Below are positions 45,971 to 55,144 of a stretch of 64,000 nt of DNA, one piece after another. Position 1 is the first letter of the stretch. Each line of letters begins with the position of its first letter. The stretch comes from Treponema sp. UBA4873 (GTDB taxonomy: Bacteria > Spirochaetota > Spirochaetia > Treponematales > Treponemataceae): positions 62,001-126,000 of the forward strand of contig DHDP01000020.1 of assembly GCA_002399405.1 (NCBI GenBank), given 5' to 3'. The notes below the pieces were generated by a model, which was not told where the DNA came from, did no database searches, and saw only the letters and a list, made by a program, of their open reading frames with translations. A program made the translations under genes and the position numbers.

Positions 45971-47278
45971 ATGGATGAAGCTCAAAAAATATGCATCGGC
46001 ATATTCTCGGGAATGATACTTTTGATCTGCAGCTGTGCCACTACAAAACATTCAGCAGCAGACACAAAAGATATTTCACCGGCAGCGGGAGAATACACAA
46101 CGGTCGTCGGAGGAGAAGACTGGGGACCGGCTGTTGTAAAACTTATTGTCAATACAGGGAAATCTGTTGCACCCGGAACCGTAACGAAAGACGCATTTAC
46201 CGTATCAGTCCGCGCGCAGGACTTCGACTGGCCCCGGATGACAGAGATAACAGTCGCCGAAAAACGCGAAGTGCTCAATGCCTACACGTCGGATACTTCG
46301 GGGAATGAAACGGACAAACCGAGTACCTATATTGCGCTTGAACTGCCGTTCGGTCCGGCAGACTCGATGAGCAGCCCGTTCTTTTACGACGTAAAAACAG
46401 GCTTCAACAACTGGAAAACGCCGTATGATTTCAGAATAGAATCGCGGCTGCTTACGAAACCGGCTGTAAAATCCGCAGGACGTATCTGTCCCACTGCGGA
46501 TAATTTTTCCATAGCGTCGTCGACGACGGGAGATGCCTCGCTGATGTACGCATGGTACAAGCCAGCCGCAGAAGTCAAACATCCGCTCATCATCTGGCTG
46601 CACGGTGCGGGAGAAGGCGGAAAGGATCCGTACATTCTGCTGCTCGGAAATAAAGTAACGGCACTTGCAGGAGACAAAATCCAGAATATTTTCGGCGGCG
46701 CATATGTTCTTGCTCCGCAGTCTCCGCTCGTCTGGATGACACAGGGCGGAACACCGTACGACCTTACGTCCGACAAACATGTCTCCATGTACAGCAGCGC
46801 AGTCGAAGCGCTGATTCATTCGTTCGTTGCGATCCATCCTGATATCGACACCAACAGGATTTACATCGGCGGATGTTCAAACGGCGGATACATGACTGTA
46901 AACATTGTACTGCGGAATCCGGGATATTTTGCCGCATCTTTTCCGATATGTGAAGCATATCCGGACGCATATATTTCCGATTCGGATATTGCCCAGCTTG
47001 CAGAGGAACACATGTGGTTCACCGCCGCTGCAACGGACTCCGTTGTAAAACCGGCTGACTACATTCTTCCTACTGTAGACCGCATACGGAAAGCAGGCGG
47101 AAAAGACATTCATGAATCATACTTCGACAAAGTACTCGATACGACGGGAAAATACAAAAAAGACGACGGCACTCCGTATGAATACATGGGACACTGGTCA
47201 TGGCTGTACGTACTTAACAACCAGTGTACTGACAACAGTGTGACCATAATGGAATGGCTTGCATCAAATTCAAAATAA
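45971..47278 (+). CDS. Lipoprotein alpha/beta-hydrolase with N-terminal Ig-like esterase domain
   Basis: About 435 residues. ATG at 45971 is set by GGAGGA at 45960. The signal peptide ends in a lipobox (MILLICSC, Cys about residue 21), so it is membrane-anchored outside the cytoplasm. Residues 50-180 look like the Ig-like domain of bacterial esterases; then IIWLHGAGEGGKDP (oxyanion region) and the nucleophile elbow GGCSNGGYMT (Ser about residue 302), with a C-terminal His in GHWSWLYVLN. Probable role: removing acyl or aryl esters from plant glycosides. Its leader carries a RAT element, linking it to the beta-glucoside system. Confidence 0.85.
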   Translation: MDEAQKICIGIFSGMILLICSCATTKHSAADTKDISPAAGEYTTVVGGEDWGPAVVKLIVNTGKSVAPGTVTKDAFTVSVRAQDFDWPRMTEITVAEKREVLNAYTSDTSGNETDKPSTYIALELPFGPADSMSSPFFYDVKTGFNNWKTPYDFRIESRLLTKPAVKSAGRICPTADNFSIASSTTGDASLMYAWYKPAAEVKHPLIIWLHGAGEGGKDPYILLLGNKVTALAGDKIQNIFGGAYVLAPQSPLVWMTQGGTPYDLTSDKHVSMYSSAVEALIHSFVAIHPDIDTNRIYIGGCSNGGYMTVNIVLRNPGYFAASFPICEAYPDAYISDSDIAQLAEEHMWFTAAATDSVVKPADYILPTVDRIRKAGGKDIHESYFDKVLDTTGKYKKDDGTPYEYMGHWSWLYVLNNQCTDNSVTIMEWLASNSK

Positions 47279-47283
47279 TTATT

Positions 47284-47312
47284 TTGATAAATTTGATTTT
47301 CGTCTTTATTTT
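47284..47312 (+). promoter_or_regulatory. Candidate promoter B (MBL-fold gene)
   Basis: TTGATA at 47284-47289, 17 bases, TATTTT at 47307-47312, just after the previous stop. Weaker than promoters A and C but with the same spacing and position relative to the leader. Confidence 0.5.
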
Positions 47313-47316
47313 TGCA

Positions 47317-47371
47317 GGTAAAACCTATTAACTCCGGACGGAAAAAGAGCATTTTACTTTTTTTGTTCGGA
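47317..47371 (+). promoter_or_regulatory. Degenerate RAT/terminator leader B
   Basis: Keeps GCAGGTAAAACC, the 3' half of a RAT, while the 5' half is not recognisable. GTAAAA (47318-47323) pairs with TTTTAC (47352-47357), followed by T7; relative to leaders A and C the G-C pair here is a T-A pair, a compensatory change. CCGGAC (47335-47339 region) can pair with GTTCGGA (47365-47371) using one G-T pair. Clearly related to leaders A and C. Confidence 0.6.
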
Positions 47372-47397
47372 AATTCTTTTTAAGCGGAGGCAATAAT

Positions 47398-48741
47398 ATG
47401 TACTATACAAAAAATGATTTCAAAGTAATACTTTGTACGCTGCTCTTCATCTTCATCCTGATTCCTGCTTTTTCAGAGAATCAAGTCGAACAAGCCTTAA
47501 TGAATCTAAAGCCGGGAGAATCTACGGAAGTGGATATTTATACTGTTATCAATGTCGAAGATAAATTTTATCACCTGTTCGACGGCACATCGGCCAACAA
47601 ACCGGGTATACACGTTGATGAGGCGGGAAAGACGACAGATCTGAACAATACATCCGATATGTATATCATGCTGGGTAAGAAAAAAGCGATCCTCATAGAT
47701 TTAAGTAATTATCATCCGGAGAGTACTGCCGCCCTCAGGGATATATTTCTTACACTTGCCGGGAACAGACAGAAAATTATTGCCGTTACCCACAGTCATC
47801 CTGATCATGTCGGACAATTCTCCGCATTTGCAGATGTACCCGGTATTACGTTTCTTATCAGTAATGAAGACAAACCCGGACTGGCTGCTTACGCCGAAGC
47901 TTTTCATCTCGACCTTTCTCGTTTTACGGGTTTTGAACCCGGAATGCAGATTGATCTCGGCGGGCGCAAGCTGGATACGGTGCCGGTAACGGGACACACT
48001 CCCGGTTCCGTTGTATTTCTCGATGTACGGAACAAGACTGGTTTTTCAGGCGATGCTGTCGGTTCGGGAAGCGGGGTATGGCTTTTCGGCTCTTTTGAAT
48101 CATATAAGGCCGGGGTTACGAATCTTATTAAAACTCTGGATAAATTTCATCTGAAAGATGTAACCTTATACGGCGGTCATTCCTCATGGCAACAGGGAAC
48201 GGTAAAATTGAACAGACAGTATCTCAACGACATGCTGACTGATATCTCTACTGTTGCACAGGGAAAGTTCACGGCCGATTATTTGGGATTCGAACACCGC
48301 GGACTGAATTCGAACATTGCGTACGGTACCGCAATAATTACAGTGGGAAGGGGAAAGGCAATAAAATACGCGATGGATAATGGCGTAACATACAATCCGT
48401 ATACCGATATTTCCGAACAGACGCCTCATTATGATGCAATTATTTTCTGCGCCATGACAGAAATTTTCAGAGGAACAGAATGGACCCGATTTGAACCTGA
48501 TAAGCCACTTACCGGAATACAGCTTACCTCCACTCTCGCGGCAATAAACGGGACGCCAATAAAAAAAGAAAATGGCGATGAGCCGCTTGATGGAAATCAG
48601 GCCGATGAAATTATCGCGGACTTTGCAAAAACGAACGGGCTGAAGTTGCCCGCCGATATACTATTTTCAGAAAAGGGCAATCCGACCCGTGCGGAAGCTG
48701 CCGTTGTAATTCGGGCAATATATAATTCTCTAACAAAATGA
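47398..48741 (+). CDS. Secreted metallo-beta-lactamase-fold hydrolase
   Basis: About 447 residues with a signal peptide (FKVILCTLLFIFILIPAFS). The N-terminal half is an MBL domain: metal motif VTHSHPDHVGQF (HxHxDH), VTGHTPGSVVFLD, SGDAVGSG and YGGHSSW. The C-terminal half is not recognised. GCGGAGG lies before the ATG. It sits between two esterases in the RAT-controlled group, so it is likely an esterase or lactonase rather than a beta-lactamase. Confidence 0.85.
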   Translation: MYYTKNDFKVILCTLLFIFILIPAFSENQVEQALMNLKPGESTEVDIYTVINVEDKFYHLFDGTSANKPGIHVDEAGKTTDLNNTSDMYIMLGKKKAILIDLSNYHPESTAALRDIFLTLAGNRQKIIAVTHSHPDHVGQFSAFADVPGITFLISNEDKPGLAAYAEAFHLDLSRFTGFEPGMQIDLGGRKLDTVPVTGHTPGSVVFLDVRNKTGFSGDAVGSGSGVWLFGSFESYKAGVTNLIKTLDKFHLKDVTLYGGHSSWQQGTVKLNRQYLNDMLTDISTVAQGKFTADYLGFEHRGLNSNIAYGTAIITVGRGKAIKYAMDNGVTYNPYTDISEQTPHYDAIIFCAMTEIFRGTEWTRFEPDKPLTGIQLTSTLAAINGTPIKKENGDEPLDGNQADEIIADFAKTNGLKLPADILFSEKGNPTRAEAAVVIRAIYNSLTK

Positions 48742-48759
48742 CGGGAGGCGGGAAATTTT

Positions 48760-50322
48760 ATGAAAAAAGGATGCTTGATTTTATCGGGATTATTGCTTTC
48801 AATAAACATATTGGGAGGCTGCACTACGACAAACCGGCATGAACAGGACAATCTTGCACAGGTCGACGGAGGTATAGTTGCCGGCATTCAGGGAAAAAAT
48901 CCGGCTGTTACAGTTTTTAAGGGGATTCCGTATGCGGCCCCGCCCGTCGGCAGTCTCCGGTGGAAAGCGCCCCAACCGGCAGTTCCGTGGATAGGAATCA
49001 GAAAGTGCGACCGCTTCGGACCGAGTGCGATACAACAGCCGCAGGCACCGTTCTGGGTATGGACAAAAGAATTCATCATCGACACGGCCGGAGGCTACTC
49101 AGAGGACTGCCTGACGCTGAACATATGGAAAAAATCAACCTCCAACAATAAAAAGCAGCCGGTAATCGTATTTATCCATGGCGGCGCTTATACGTCGGGC
49201 GGTTCATCGTGCGACGTATACGACGGAGAAGATATTGCTGCGAAGGGTATTGTTTTTGTAAGTATAAACTACCGGGTGGGTATTCTCGGCTTCCTTGCTC
49301 ATCCCGCATTGTCCGCAGAATCATCCGATGCTGTTTCGGGGAACTACGGAATTCTCGATCAGATTGCGGCTCTCAAATGGGTACAGCGCAATATAGCAGC
49401 TTTTGGAGGAGATCCCGGCAATGTTACCGTCATGGGTCAATCGGCCGGTTCCGGTTCGGTTAATTCGCTTCTTATATCGCCTCTCGCCCGCGGGCTTTTC
49501 CGTCAGGCAGTCGCTGAAAGTTTCAACTTTGCCGGAAGAACGCTGCCCGTTTTATCTGATATGGAAAAGTCGGGTAAAGAATCATTCAAAGATAAAACGC
49601 TGCAGGAAATGAGGTCCATGACCGCAGACGAGCTTCTTTCGGTTAAATATCAGAGCGGACCGGTTGTCGACGGAGTCGTTATACCGAAACAACCGCTCGA
49701 TACATATAAAAGCGGAACTCAGAACAATGTCGCTGTTATATCCGGGAATGTCGAGGGCGATACGGCGCTTTTCGGTCTGATTACTGCAAAAACAGTCCAG
49801 GAATACAAACAGGCTGCCGTAAATACGTTCGGAAACAGAGCAGAAGATTTTCTTGCAGCGTATCCGGCAGCTGACGATTCGGAACTGAATCAAACTCTCA
49901 ATCGGTTGAACATCGACAACATGAATGCACTTCAGTATATGTTTGCCGAACTCCGTTCCATCTCAGGGCACACGGATACGTATATTTATTTTTTCACTCA
50001 TCAGATGCCGGGAAACGACGGAGCGTCGGCGTTTCATACTGCAGATGTGCCGTATTTCCTCAATCATTTTTCAGAGGCGCGTGCCGCACTCTGGAAGAAT
50101 GAGGATTTCACGACAGGCAGGATTATGTCTTCCTACCTGGTAAATTTCGCAAAAAACGGCACACCTAACGGTAAAGGACTTCCCGCATGGAAACCTGCGG
50201 AACAGACAATCTCTCTGAAAGAACTCGGCGGCAGTTTTTCCGATATAAACTTTACTCCTGAAAAAGAGCTGCTGTGGAAAAATTTCTACGAAACAAAATT
50301 CGGTATAAGCGTTGGAACCTGA
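48760..50322 (+). CDS. Carboxylesterase type B, lipoprotein
   Basis: About 520 residues. Lipobox ILGGCTTT (Cys about residue 22). Type B esterase features: VFKGIPYAAPPVGSLRWKAP, SEDCLTLNIW, FIHGGAYTSGGSS (oxyanion hole), nucleophile TVMGQSAGSGSVN (Ser about residue 227) and a later HTADVPYFLNHF with the catalytic His. Likely releases aromatic or acyl groups from plant glycosides in the periplasm. It starts 18 bases after the MBL gene with GGGAGG, so the two are one unit. Confidence 0.92.
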   Translation: MKKGCLILSGLLLSINILGGCTTTNRHEQDNLAQVDGGIVAGIQGKNPAVTVFKGIPYAAPPVGSLRWKAPQPAVPWIGIRKCDRFGPSAIQQPQAPFWVWTKEFIIDTAGGYSEDCLTLNIWKKSTSNNKKQPVIVFIHGGAYTSGGSSCDVYDGEDIAAKGIVFVSINYRVGILGFLAHPALSAESSDAVSGNYGILDQIAALKWVQRNIAAFGGDPGNVTVMGQSAGSGSVNSLLISPLARGLFRQAVAESFNFAGRTLPVLSDMEKSGKESFKDKTLQEMRSMTADELLSVKYQSGPVVDGVVIPKQPLDTYKSGTQNNVAVISGNVEGDTALFGLITAKTVQEYKQAAVNTFGNRAEDFLAAYPAADDSELNQTLNRLNIDNMNALQYMFAELRSISGHTDTYIYFFTHQMPGNDGASAFHTADVPYFLNHFSEARAALWKNEDFTTGRIMSSYLVNFAKNGTPNGKGLPAWKPAEQTISLKELGGSFSDINFTPEKELLWKNFYETKFGISVGT

Positions 50323-50407
50323 TAAAACAGGTAAGGGACAAACACACAACGGAAAACACGGTTAACTTTCAGCTTTAATACATCATGTGTCTCTGTCATA
50401 CAGTTGC

Positions 50408-50560
50408 TTACGCTTTTGTTATTCCGATGACAGTTTCCGTTTTTTCCGGCGGACAGGAGACAATGTCCGTCCAGTGCAGCGGAATGTTCAGCAGCGCATT
50501 CGATGCCATGTACGGAAACGCAGGCTTATGGAAAACAATAATCTGACAGAAAAAATTTGA
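50408..50560 (-). pseudogene. Possible 3' remnant of an unidentified gene
   Basis: The minus strand holds an open frame of about 46-50 codons without start, ending at TTA (50408-50410): it reads VFHKPAFPYMASNALLNIPL and then HWTDIVSCPPEKTETVIGIT. Codon use looks genuine. The frame is cut where promoter C begins, so it may be the tail of a lost gene. I do not recognise the protein. The rest of the gap (50323-50407) shows nothing. Confidence 0.35.
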
Positions 50561-50585
50561 CAAATTAAGCAATCAGTTTTATTAT
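50557..50585 (+). promoter_or_regulatory. Sigma-70 promoter C (beta-glucoside PTS operon)
   Basis: TTGACA at 50557-50562, 17-base spacer, TATTAT at 50580-50585, with the RAT element starting 9 bases later. Confidence 0.78.
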
Positions 50586-50594
50586 TATTCCACT

Positions 50595-50675
50595 GGATTG
50601 TTACTGTATCATACAGGCAAAACCTACTAACTCCGAACGGAGAAAGAGGGGTTTTGCCTTTTTTTTTGTCCGGAG
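50595..50675 (+). promoter_or_regulatory. RAT antiterminator/terminator leader C
   Basis: The 30-base RAT at 50595-50624 begins GGATTGTTACTG and ends ACAGGCAAAACC, almost the textbook BglG/LicT site, with the CTGTAT/ATACAG stem between. GGCAAAACC (50616-50624) pairs with GGTTTTGCC (50650-50658) followed by a T9 run as terminator. CTCCGAAC (50631-50638) can pair with GTCCGGAG (50668-50675) with one mismatch, interleaved with the terminator. GGAGGA at 50688-50693 precedes the ATG. Confidence 0.9.
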
Positions 50676-50699
50676 ATTTTCCTATACGGAGGAATCTCT

Positions 50700-52676
50700 A
50701 TGAACAAGTATGATGGTCTTGCACGCATCATTCTCCAGAATGTCGGTGGAAAAACCAACATTGAATCTGTCACGCACTGTATTACCCGGCTGAGGTTCAA
50801 GCTGCGCGACGAAAATCTCGCAAAAACGGACATTCTCAAGCGTACCGATGGTGTTGTAAACGTCCTGAAGTCGGGAGGACAGTATCAGGTTGTTATAGGA
50901 CAACAGGTACCGGACGTTTATGACGCACTCGTCGAAGTGGGCCATCTGGAAAGTCTTGCGGGAGCTCCCGTGTCGTCAACCGGTGAGAAAAAATCCGTTA
51001 TGGCATCCTTCATTTCTCTTGTTACAGGCGTATTTGTTCCGATTCTCGGCATGCTCTGCGCTACGGGCATCATCAAAGGCGTACTTATGGCGCTGTCGTT
51101 CTTCCATCTTGTTAATCCTGCAGGAGGTACGTACATCATCCTTTACAACGGTGCGGATGCGCTTTTTTATTTTCTGCCCGTTCTCATCGGCTATACGGCT
51201 TCCAAAAAATTCGGTATGAGTGAAATTACCGGAATTATGCTCGGGCTTGTGATGTGTGCACCGGCAATCGTCGGGCTTGCACCGAATGCCATTGCCGTTG
51301 CTTTCGGTACAGCACCGGCTCCGCTCGGAACGTTTCTCGGAATGAATTATTATACGAAGCTGTTCGGCATTCCGGTTATTATGCCGGCCTCAGGAAACTA
51401 CACGTCTTCCGTCATTCCGATTATTCTTGTCATCTGGTTCGCTTCATTTCTTGAAAAAAAGATGAAGCAAATCATACCTTCCGTCATCAAGAGTTTCGGA
51501 GTTCCGCTTGCTGTTCTTCTGATTACCGTGCCGCTCATGTTCATCATCATCGGACCGGTTGCAGCGGTAATCACTGATCTCATCGGAAAAGGCGCAGGTT
51601 TTATATTCAGCAAAGCCGCAGTAGTCGGAGGCCTGTTTGTAGGCGGTTTCTGGCAGATACTCGTTATCTTCGGTCTGCACTGGGGACTGGTACCGCTCAT
51701 GTTCATCAATCTTGCCAATCTGAAATACGACATGGTTCTCACTCCGTATTTCGCAGCATCGTTCGCCCAGCTTGCGGCGCTTATTGCCGTCATGATAAAA
51801 ACGAAAGACAAGCAAACCAGAAGTATCGGTATTCCGGCCGTTATTTCCGCAATTGCAGGAGTTACGGAACCTTCGATCTACGGTGTCACGCTTCCCCGCC
51901 GTAAGCCCTTTATTTTTTCCTGTATCGGAGGAGCTGTCGGCGGAGCAATCATTTCCGCAACAAAATCATATTCGTATATTTCCGGCGGACTCGGCATATT
52001 CGGCATTCCGGGATTTATCATGACGCAGGAATACGCTGATATGTACAAAGTTCCGCTCTCAATGAGCGGCGTTACATGGTCGTGCATCGCAATCCTCGTC
52101 GCGATGGTCGTTACGTTTGCACTTACGATGCTTTTTTACAAGGAGCCGGAAACCGGCGCGCTGAGCGGCAGCAGTTCGGGCACGAAAACAGTATCTTCTG
52201 GCAGAGAAAACGTATCCGTCACGGTATGCTCCCCGCTTGCCGGAAAAGTCATGAATCTTTCCGAAGTCCCCGATGAAGCGTTCAGCAGCGGCACACTCGG
52301 AAGAGGCTGCGCGGTACTTCCGTCAAAAGGTGAAGTCCGTGCTCCGTGCGACGGTGTTGTCTCCGTACTGCCCGCAACGTTCCATGCAGTCGGCATCACG
52401 TCGGATTCCGGCGCTGATATCCTTATTCACGTCGGAATGAACACGGTCGAACTCAACGGTAAAGGATTCAGTGTCAGCGTCAAAGAAGGACAGAAGGTCA
52501 AAAAAGGCGACCTGCTTATCTCGTTCGATGCAGATGCAATTACAAAAGCGGGGTATTCAATCGTTACGCCCGTCATCATAAGCAATACCGACAAATTTAC
52601 GGATGTGGCTGTAGAAAAGGAAATCGGCGGAACTGTCGATTTCGGCGATGATCTGCTTTCCGCCTCCGGGAATTAA
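50700..52676 (+). CDS. Beta-glucoside PTS permease EIIBCA (BglF/BglP type)
   Basis: Imports and phosphorylates beta-glucosides. About 658 residues in B-C-A order. EIIB phospho-Cys in SVTHCITRLRFKL (about residue 25); EIIC membrane part with GVTEPSIYGVTLP; EIIA phospho-His in DILIHVGMNTVELNG near residue 580. First gene of the operon, controlled by the leader before it. GGAGGA at 50688 sets the start. Confidence 0.96.
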   Translation: MNKYDGLARIILQNVGGKTNIESVTHCITRLRFKLRDENLAKTDILKRTDGVVNVLKSGGQYQVVIGQQVPDVYDALVEVGHLESLAGAPVSSTGEKKSVMASFISLVTGVFVPILGMLCATGIIKGVLMALSFFHLVNPAGGTYIILYNGADALFYFLPVLIGYTASKKFGMSEITGIMLGLVMCAPAIVGLAPNAIAVAFGTAPAPLGTFLGMNYYTKLFGIPVIMPASGNYTSSVIPIILVIWFASFLEKKMKQIIPSVIKSFGVPLAVLLITVPLMFIIIGPVAAVITDLIGKGAGFIFSKAAVVGGLFVGGFWQILVIFGLHWGLVPLMFINLANLKYDMVLTPYFAASFAQLAALIAVMIKTKDKQTRSIGIPAVISAIAGVTEPSIYGVTLPRRKPFIFSCIGGAVGGAIISATKSYSYISGGLGIFGIPGFIMTQEYADMYKVPLSMSGVTWSCIAILVAMVVTFALTMLFYKEPETGALSGSSSGTKTVSSGRENVSVTVCSPLAGKVMNLSEVPDEAFSSGTLGRGCAVLPSKGEVRAPCDGVVSVLPATFHAVGITSDSGADILIHVGMNTVELNGKGFSVSVKEGQKVKKGDLLISFDADAITKAGYSIVTPVIISNTDKFTDVAVEKEIGGTVDFGDDLLSASGN

Positions 52677-52721
52677 TAATTCGGGACGTTTGCAAAGGTC
52701 AGACGAGCTTTGAAAGTGGCT

Positions 52722-52780
52722 TATCCGGAACGGCTGTAACGGCATCGTTCCGGATAACTTCAGTTTGCTTCACAAACTGA
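52722..52780 (+). repeat. Two perfect hairpins between PTS and phospho-beta-glucosidase genes
   Basis: TTATCCGGAAC (52722-52732) pairs with GTTCCGGATAA (52748-52758), 11 bp; CAGTTTG (52762-52768) pairs with CAAACTG (52774-52780), 7 bp. Neither has a T run, so mRNA processing or stability is more likely than termination. Confidence 0.55.
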
Positions 52781-52807
52781 TTTACTTGATTTCTTAAGGA
52801 AGGTTTT

Positions 52808-54241
52808 ATGCAGGGATATAAAATGCCTGAAGGATTTTTATGGGGAGGCGCTACGGCTGCTAACCAGTGCGAAGGCGGCTGGCAGGAAGACGGACGCGGC
52901 ATTGCGAATGTGGACGTCATACCGTACGGGAAAGACAGGTTTCCGGTCATGCTCGGAAAAATAAAAACGTTCGATTGTGATGCGGAACACACCTATCCCA
53001 GTCACGACGCAATAGACATGTATCATCATTATAAAGAAGATATTGCTCTGTTTGCGGAAATGGGATTCAAATGCTACAGGCTTTCAATAGCATGGACGCG
53101 TATTTTTCCTAACGGAGACGATGAAATTCCGAACGAAGCAGGTTTGCGGTTTTATGACAATATTTTCGACGAGTGCAGGAAATACGGGATTGAACCGCTT
53201 GTTACGCTCTGTCATTTCGACGCTCCGATGAATCTTATTAAAAAATTCGGCAGCTGGCGCAGCAGAAAAATGGTCGACTGCTTCGTCCGCTACTGCCGTA
53301 CCGTATTCGAGCGGTACAAGGGCAAGGTCAAGTATTGGCTCACCTTTAATGAAATAAACATGCTGCTGCACGCGCCTTTTATGGGAGCGGGCCTCTGCTT
53401 TGAAGAGGGGGACGACGAAGAGCAGATAAAATACAACGCGGCGCATCACGAGCTTATTGCAAGCGCGCTCGCTGTAAAACTCGCCCGTGAAATCATGCCC
53501 GACTGTAAAGTCGGATGCATGCTCGCCGCAGGCCAATATTATCCGCTTACCTGTAAACCGGACGACGTCTGGGCCGCACTCGGCGAAGACCGCAGGAATT
53601 ATTTTTTCATAGACGTTCAGAGCCGCGGATACTACCCTTCATACGCGCTTAAAATGCTGGAACAGAAAGGCATTACACTGCCGCTGCTCGCGGGAGATTC
53701 AGAAATATTAAAAGAAGGAACGGTAGATTTTATCAGTTTCAGCTACTATTCCACCCGAATCGGAGCCGCACCTGACACAGAAGGCGTTCAGACGGGAGGT
53801 AATGTGTTTAACGGAATCAAAAATCCGTACCTCAAAGCATCCGAATGGGGCTGGCAGATTGATCCGCTTGGGTTGCGTATAACCATGAACAATCTGTACG
53901 ACCGCTATCAGAAACCTTTATTTATTGTGGAGAATGGACTGGGTGCCGCGGATGCTGTGACGGGCACCGGATCTGTTGCGGACGACAGCCGCATTGCGTA
54001 TCTGCGTGCACATATTGCCGAAATGGAAAAAGCGGCTGTTGAAGACGGTGTCCGGCTTATAGGGTACACGACGTGGGGACCGATAGATCTTATAAGCGCA
54101 TCGACGGGCGAGATGAAAAAACGCTACGGCTTCATTTACGTAAACAAGGACGACGAGGGAAACGGCGACATGGCGCGGTCACGGAAGAAATCATTTTCAT
54201 GGTATAAGGCTGTCATCGCTTCAAACGGAGAAGAGATTTAA
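52808..54241 (+). CDS. 6-phospho-beta-glucosidase, glycoside hydrolase family 1
   Basis: Splits the phosphorylated beta-glucosides delivered by the EIIBCA permease into glucose-6-phosphate and aglycone. About 477 residues. GH1 barrel with FLWGGATAANQCEGGW at the N-terminus, acid/base Glu in TFNEINML (about residue 181) and nucleophile Glu in FIVENGLGA (about residue 374). The C-terminal KKRYGFIYVNKDDEGNG region is usual in 6-phospho enzymes. AAGGAAGG before the ATG. Confidence 0.95.
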   Translation: MQGYKMPEGFLWGGATAANQCEGGWQEDGRGIANVDVIPYGKDRFPVMLGKIKTFDCDAEHTYPSHDAIDMYHHYKEDIALFAEMGFKCYRLSIAWTRIFPNGDDEIPNEAGLRFYDNIFDECRKYGIEPLVTLCHFDAPMNLIKKFGSWRSRKMVDCFVRYCRTVFERYKGKVKYWLTFNEINMLLHAPFMGAGLCFEEGDDEEQIKYNAAHHELIASALAVKLAREIMPDCKVGCMLAAGQYYPLTCKPDDVWAALGEDRRNYFFIDVQSRGYYPSYALKMLEQKGITLPLLAGDSEILKEGTVDFISFSYYSTRIGAAPDTEGVQTGGNVFNGIKNPYLKASEWGWQIDPLGLRITMNNLYDRYQKPLFIVENGLGAADAVTGTGSVADDSRIAYLRAHIAEMEKAAVEDGVRLIGYTTWGPIDLISASTGEMKKRYGFIYVNKDDEGNGDMARSRKKSFSWYKAVIASNGEEI

Positions 54242-54262
54242 ACGGACTGAAGGGATACAATT

Positions 54263-55144
54263 ACGAAGATAGTAAAAATTCTGAACAATAACGCTGTCGT
54301 CTGTGCCGGTCCCGACGGATTTGAACAGATTGTCATGGGCAGAGGCATAGCCTTCCAGCAGAAAGCAGGAACGGATGTAGACGAATCGCGGATAGAAAAA
54401 ACATTTGTCCTCAAAAATGAAGAAACGAACTGCAGGTTCCAGAAATTCATCCAGGACATTCCGGTGGAGGATATTCTGCTGTCGGAAAAAATAATTGCAC
54501 ATGCAAAAAAGCACTGTACAAGAGAACTGGACGACAGCATCTATATCACGCTCACCGACCATCTGAGCGGAGCACTCGAACGGATACGCCGGAACATTAC
54601 GGTTACAAATCCGCTTACGAGCGCCATAAAAAGTTTTTATCCGGAGGAATTCCAGCTCGGAATCGACGCACTCGAAATAATAAAAAAAGAGACGGGATAT
54701 TCGTTCTCAATCGACGAGGTGGCCTTCATCACGATGCACTTTGTCACGGCGGAACTCGGAGTCGGCACTCCCGAATTCACTTCCATTCTCACTTTTGTGC
54801 AGAACGTGAGCGGCATCGTAAAGGATTATCTTGCAGTCCCTGTCGACGAAACGTCTCTGTCGTGGCAGCGGTTCCTCACGCATCTCTCGTTTTTCGCACA
54901 GCGGTTTATGACCGGAAAGGAAAAGCCCGACCGCGAGGCGCTGCTTTACGACTCAGTGTCGAAGGCGTTTCCCGAAGCGTACGACTGCGTCGAAAAAATC
55001 GCGGCGTACGTAAGCGAAAAATATTCGTATACAATCGGAGAAGATGAAAAAACGTATTTAATGATACATGTTAACAGACTGCAGATTGATTTTGATGCAA
55101 AAAAATCGGATAAAACTATCCTGCAAGGAGAAAAAACAAAATGA
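54263..55144 (+). CDS. BglG/LicT-family transcriptional antiterminator without a usual start codon
   Basis: RNA-binding antiterminator expected to bind the RAT leaders in this window. The CAT RNA-binding domain reads KIVKILNNNAVVCAGPD and IVMGRGIAFQQKAG; two PRD domains with His phospho-sites follow (DHLSGALERI; AFITMHFVTAE; LTHLSFFAQRF; LMIHVNRLQ). The family starts M-K-I; here the aligned codon is ACG at 54263, with ATT at 54260 next to it. No ATG, GTG or TTG lies between the stop at 54248 and the CAT domain. AAGGGA (54250-54255) is 7 bases before ACG. Either a rare start codon is used or the start was lost; a Met at 54335 would give a protein without its CAT N-terminus. Confidence 0.85.
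   Translation, partial: TKIVKILNNNAVVCAGPDGFEQIVMGRGIAFQQKAGTDVDESRIEKTFVLKNEETNCRFQKFIQDIPVEDILLSEKIIAHAKKHCTRELDDSIYITLTDHLSGALERIRRNITVTNPLTSAIKSFYPEEFQLGIDALEIIKKETGYSFSIDEVAFITMHFVTAELGVGTPEFTSILTFVQNVSGIVKDYLAVPVDETSLSWQRFLTHLSFFAQRFMTGKEKPDREALLYDSVSKAFPEAYDCVEKIAAYVSEKYSYTIGEDEKTYLMIHVNRLQIDFDAKKSDKTILQGEKTK

Noticed and set aside
45862..50675. Metabolite riboswitch as explanation for the repeated leaders
   Set aside because: The 30-base elements match the protein-bound RAT consensus and a matching antiterminator gene is present.
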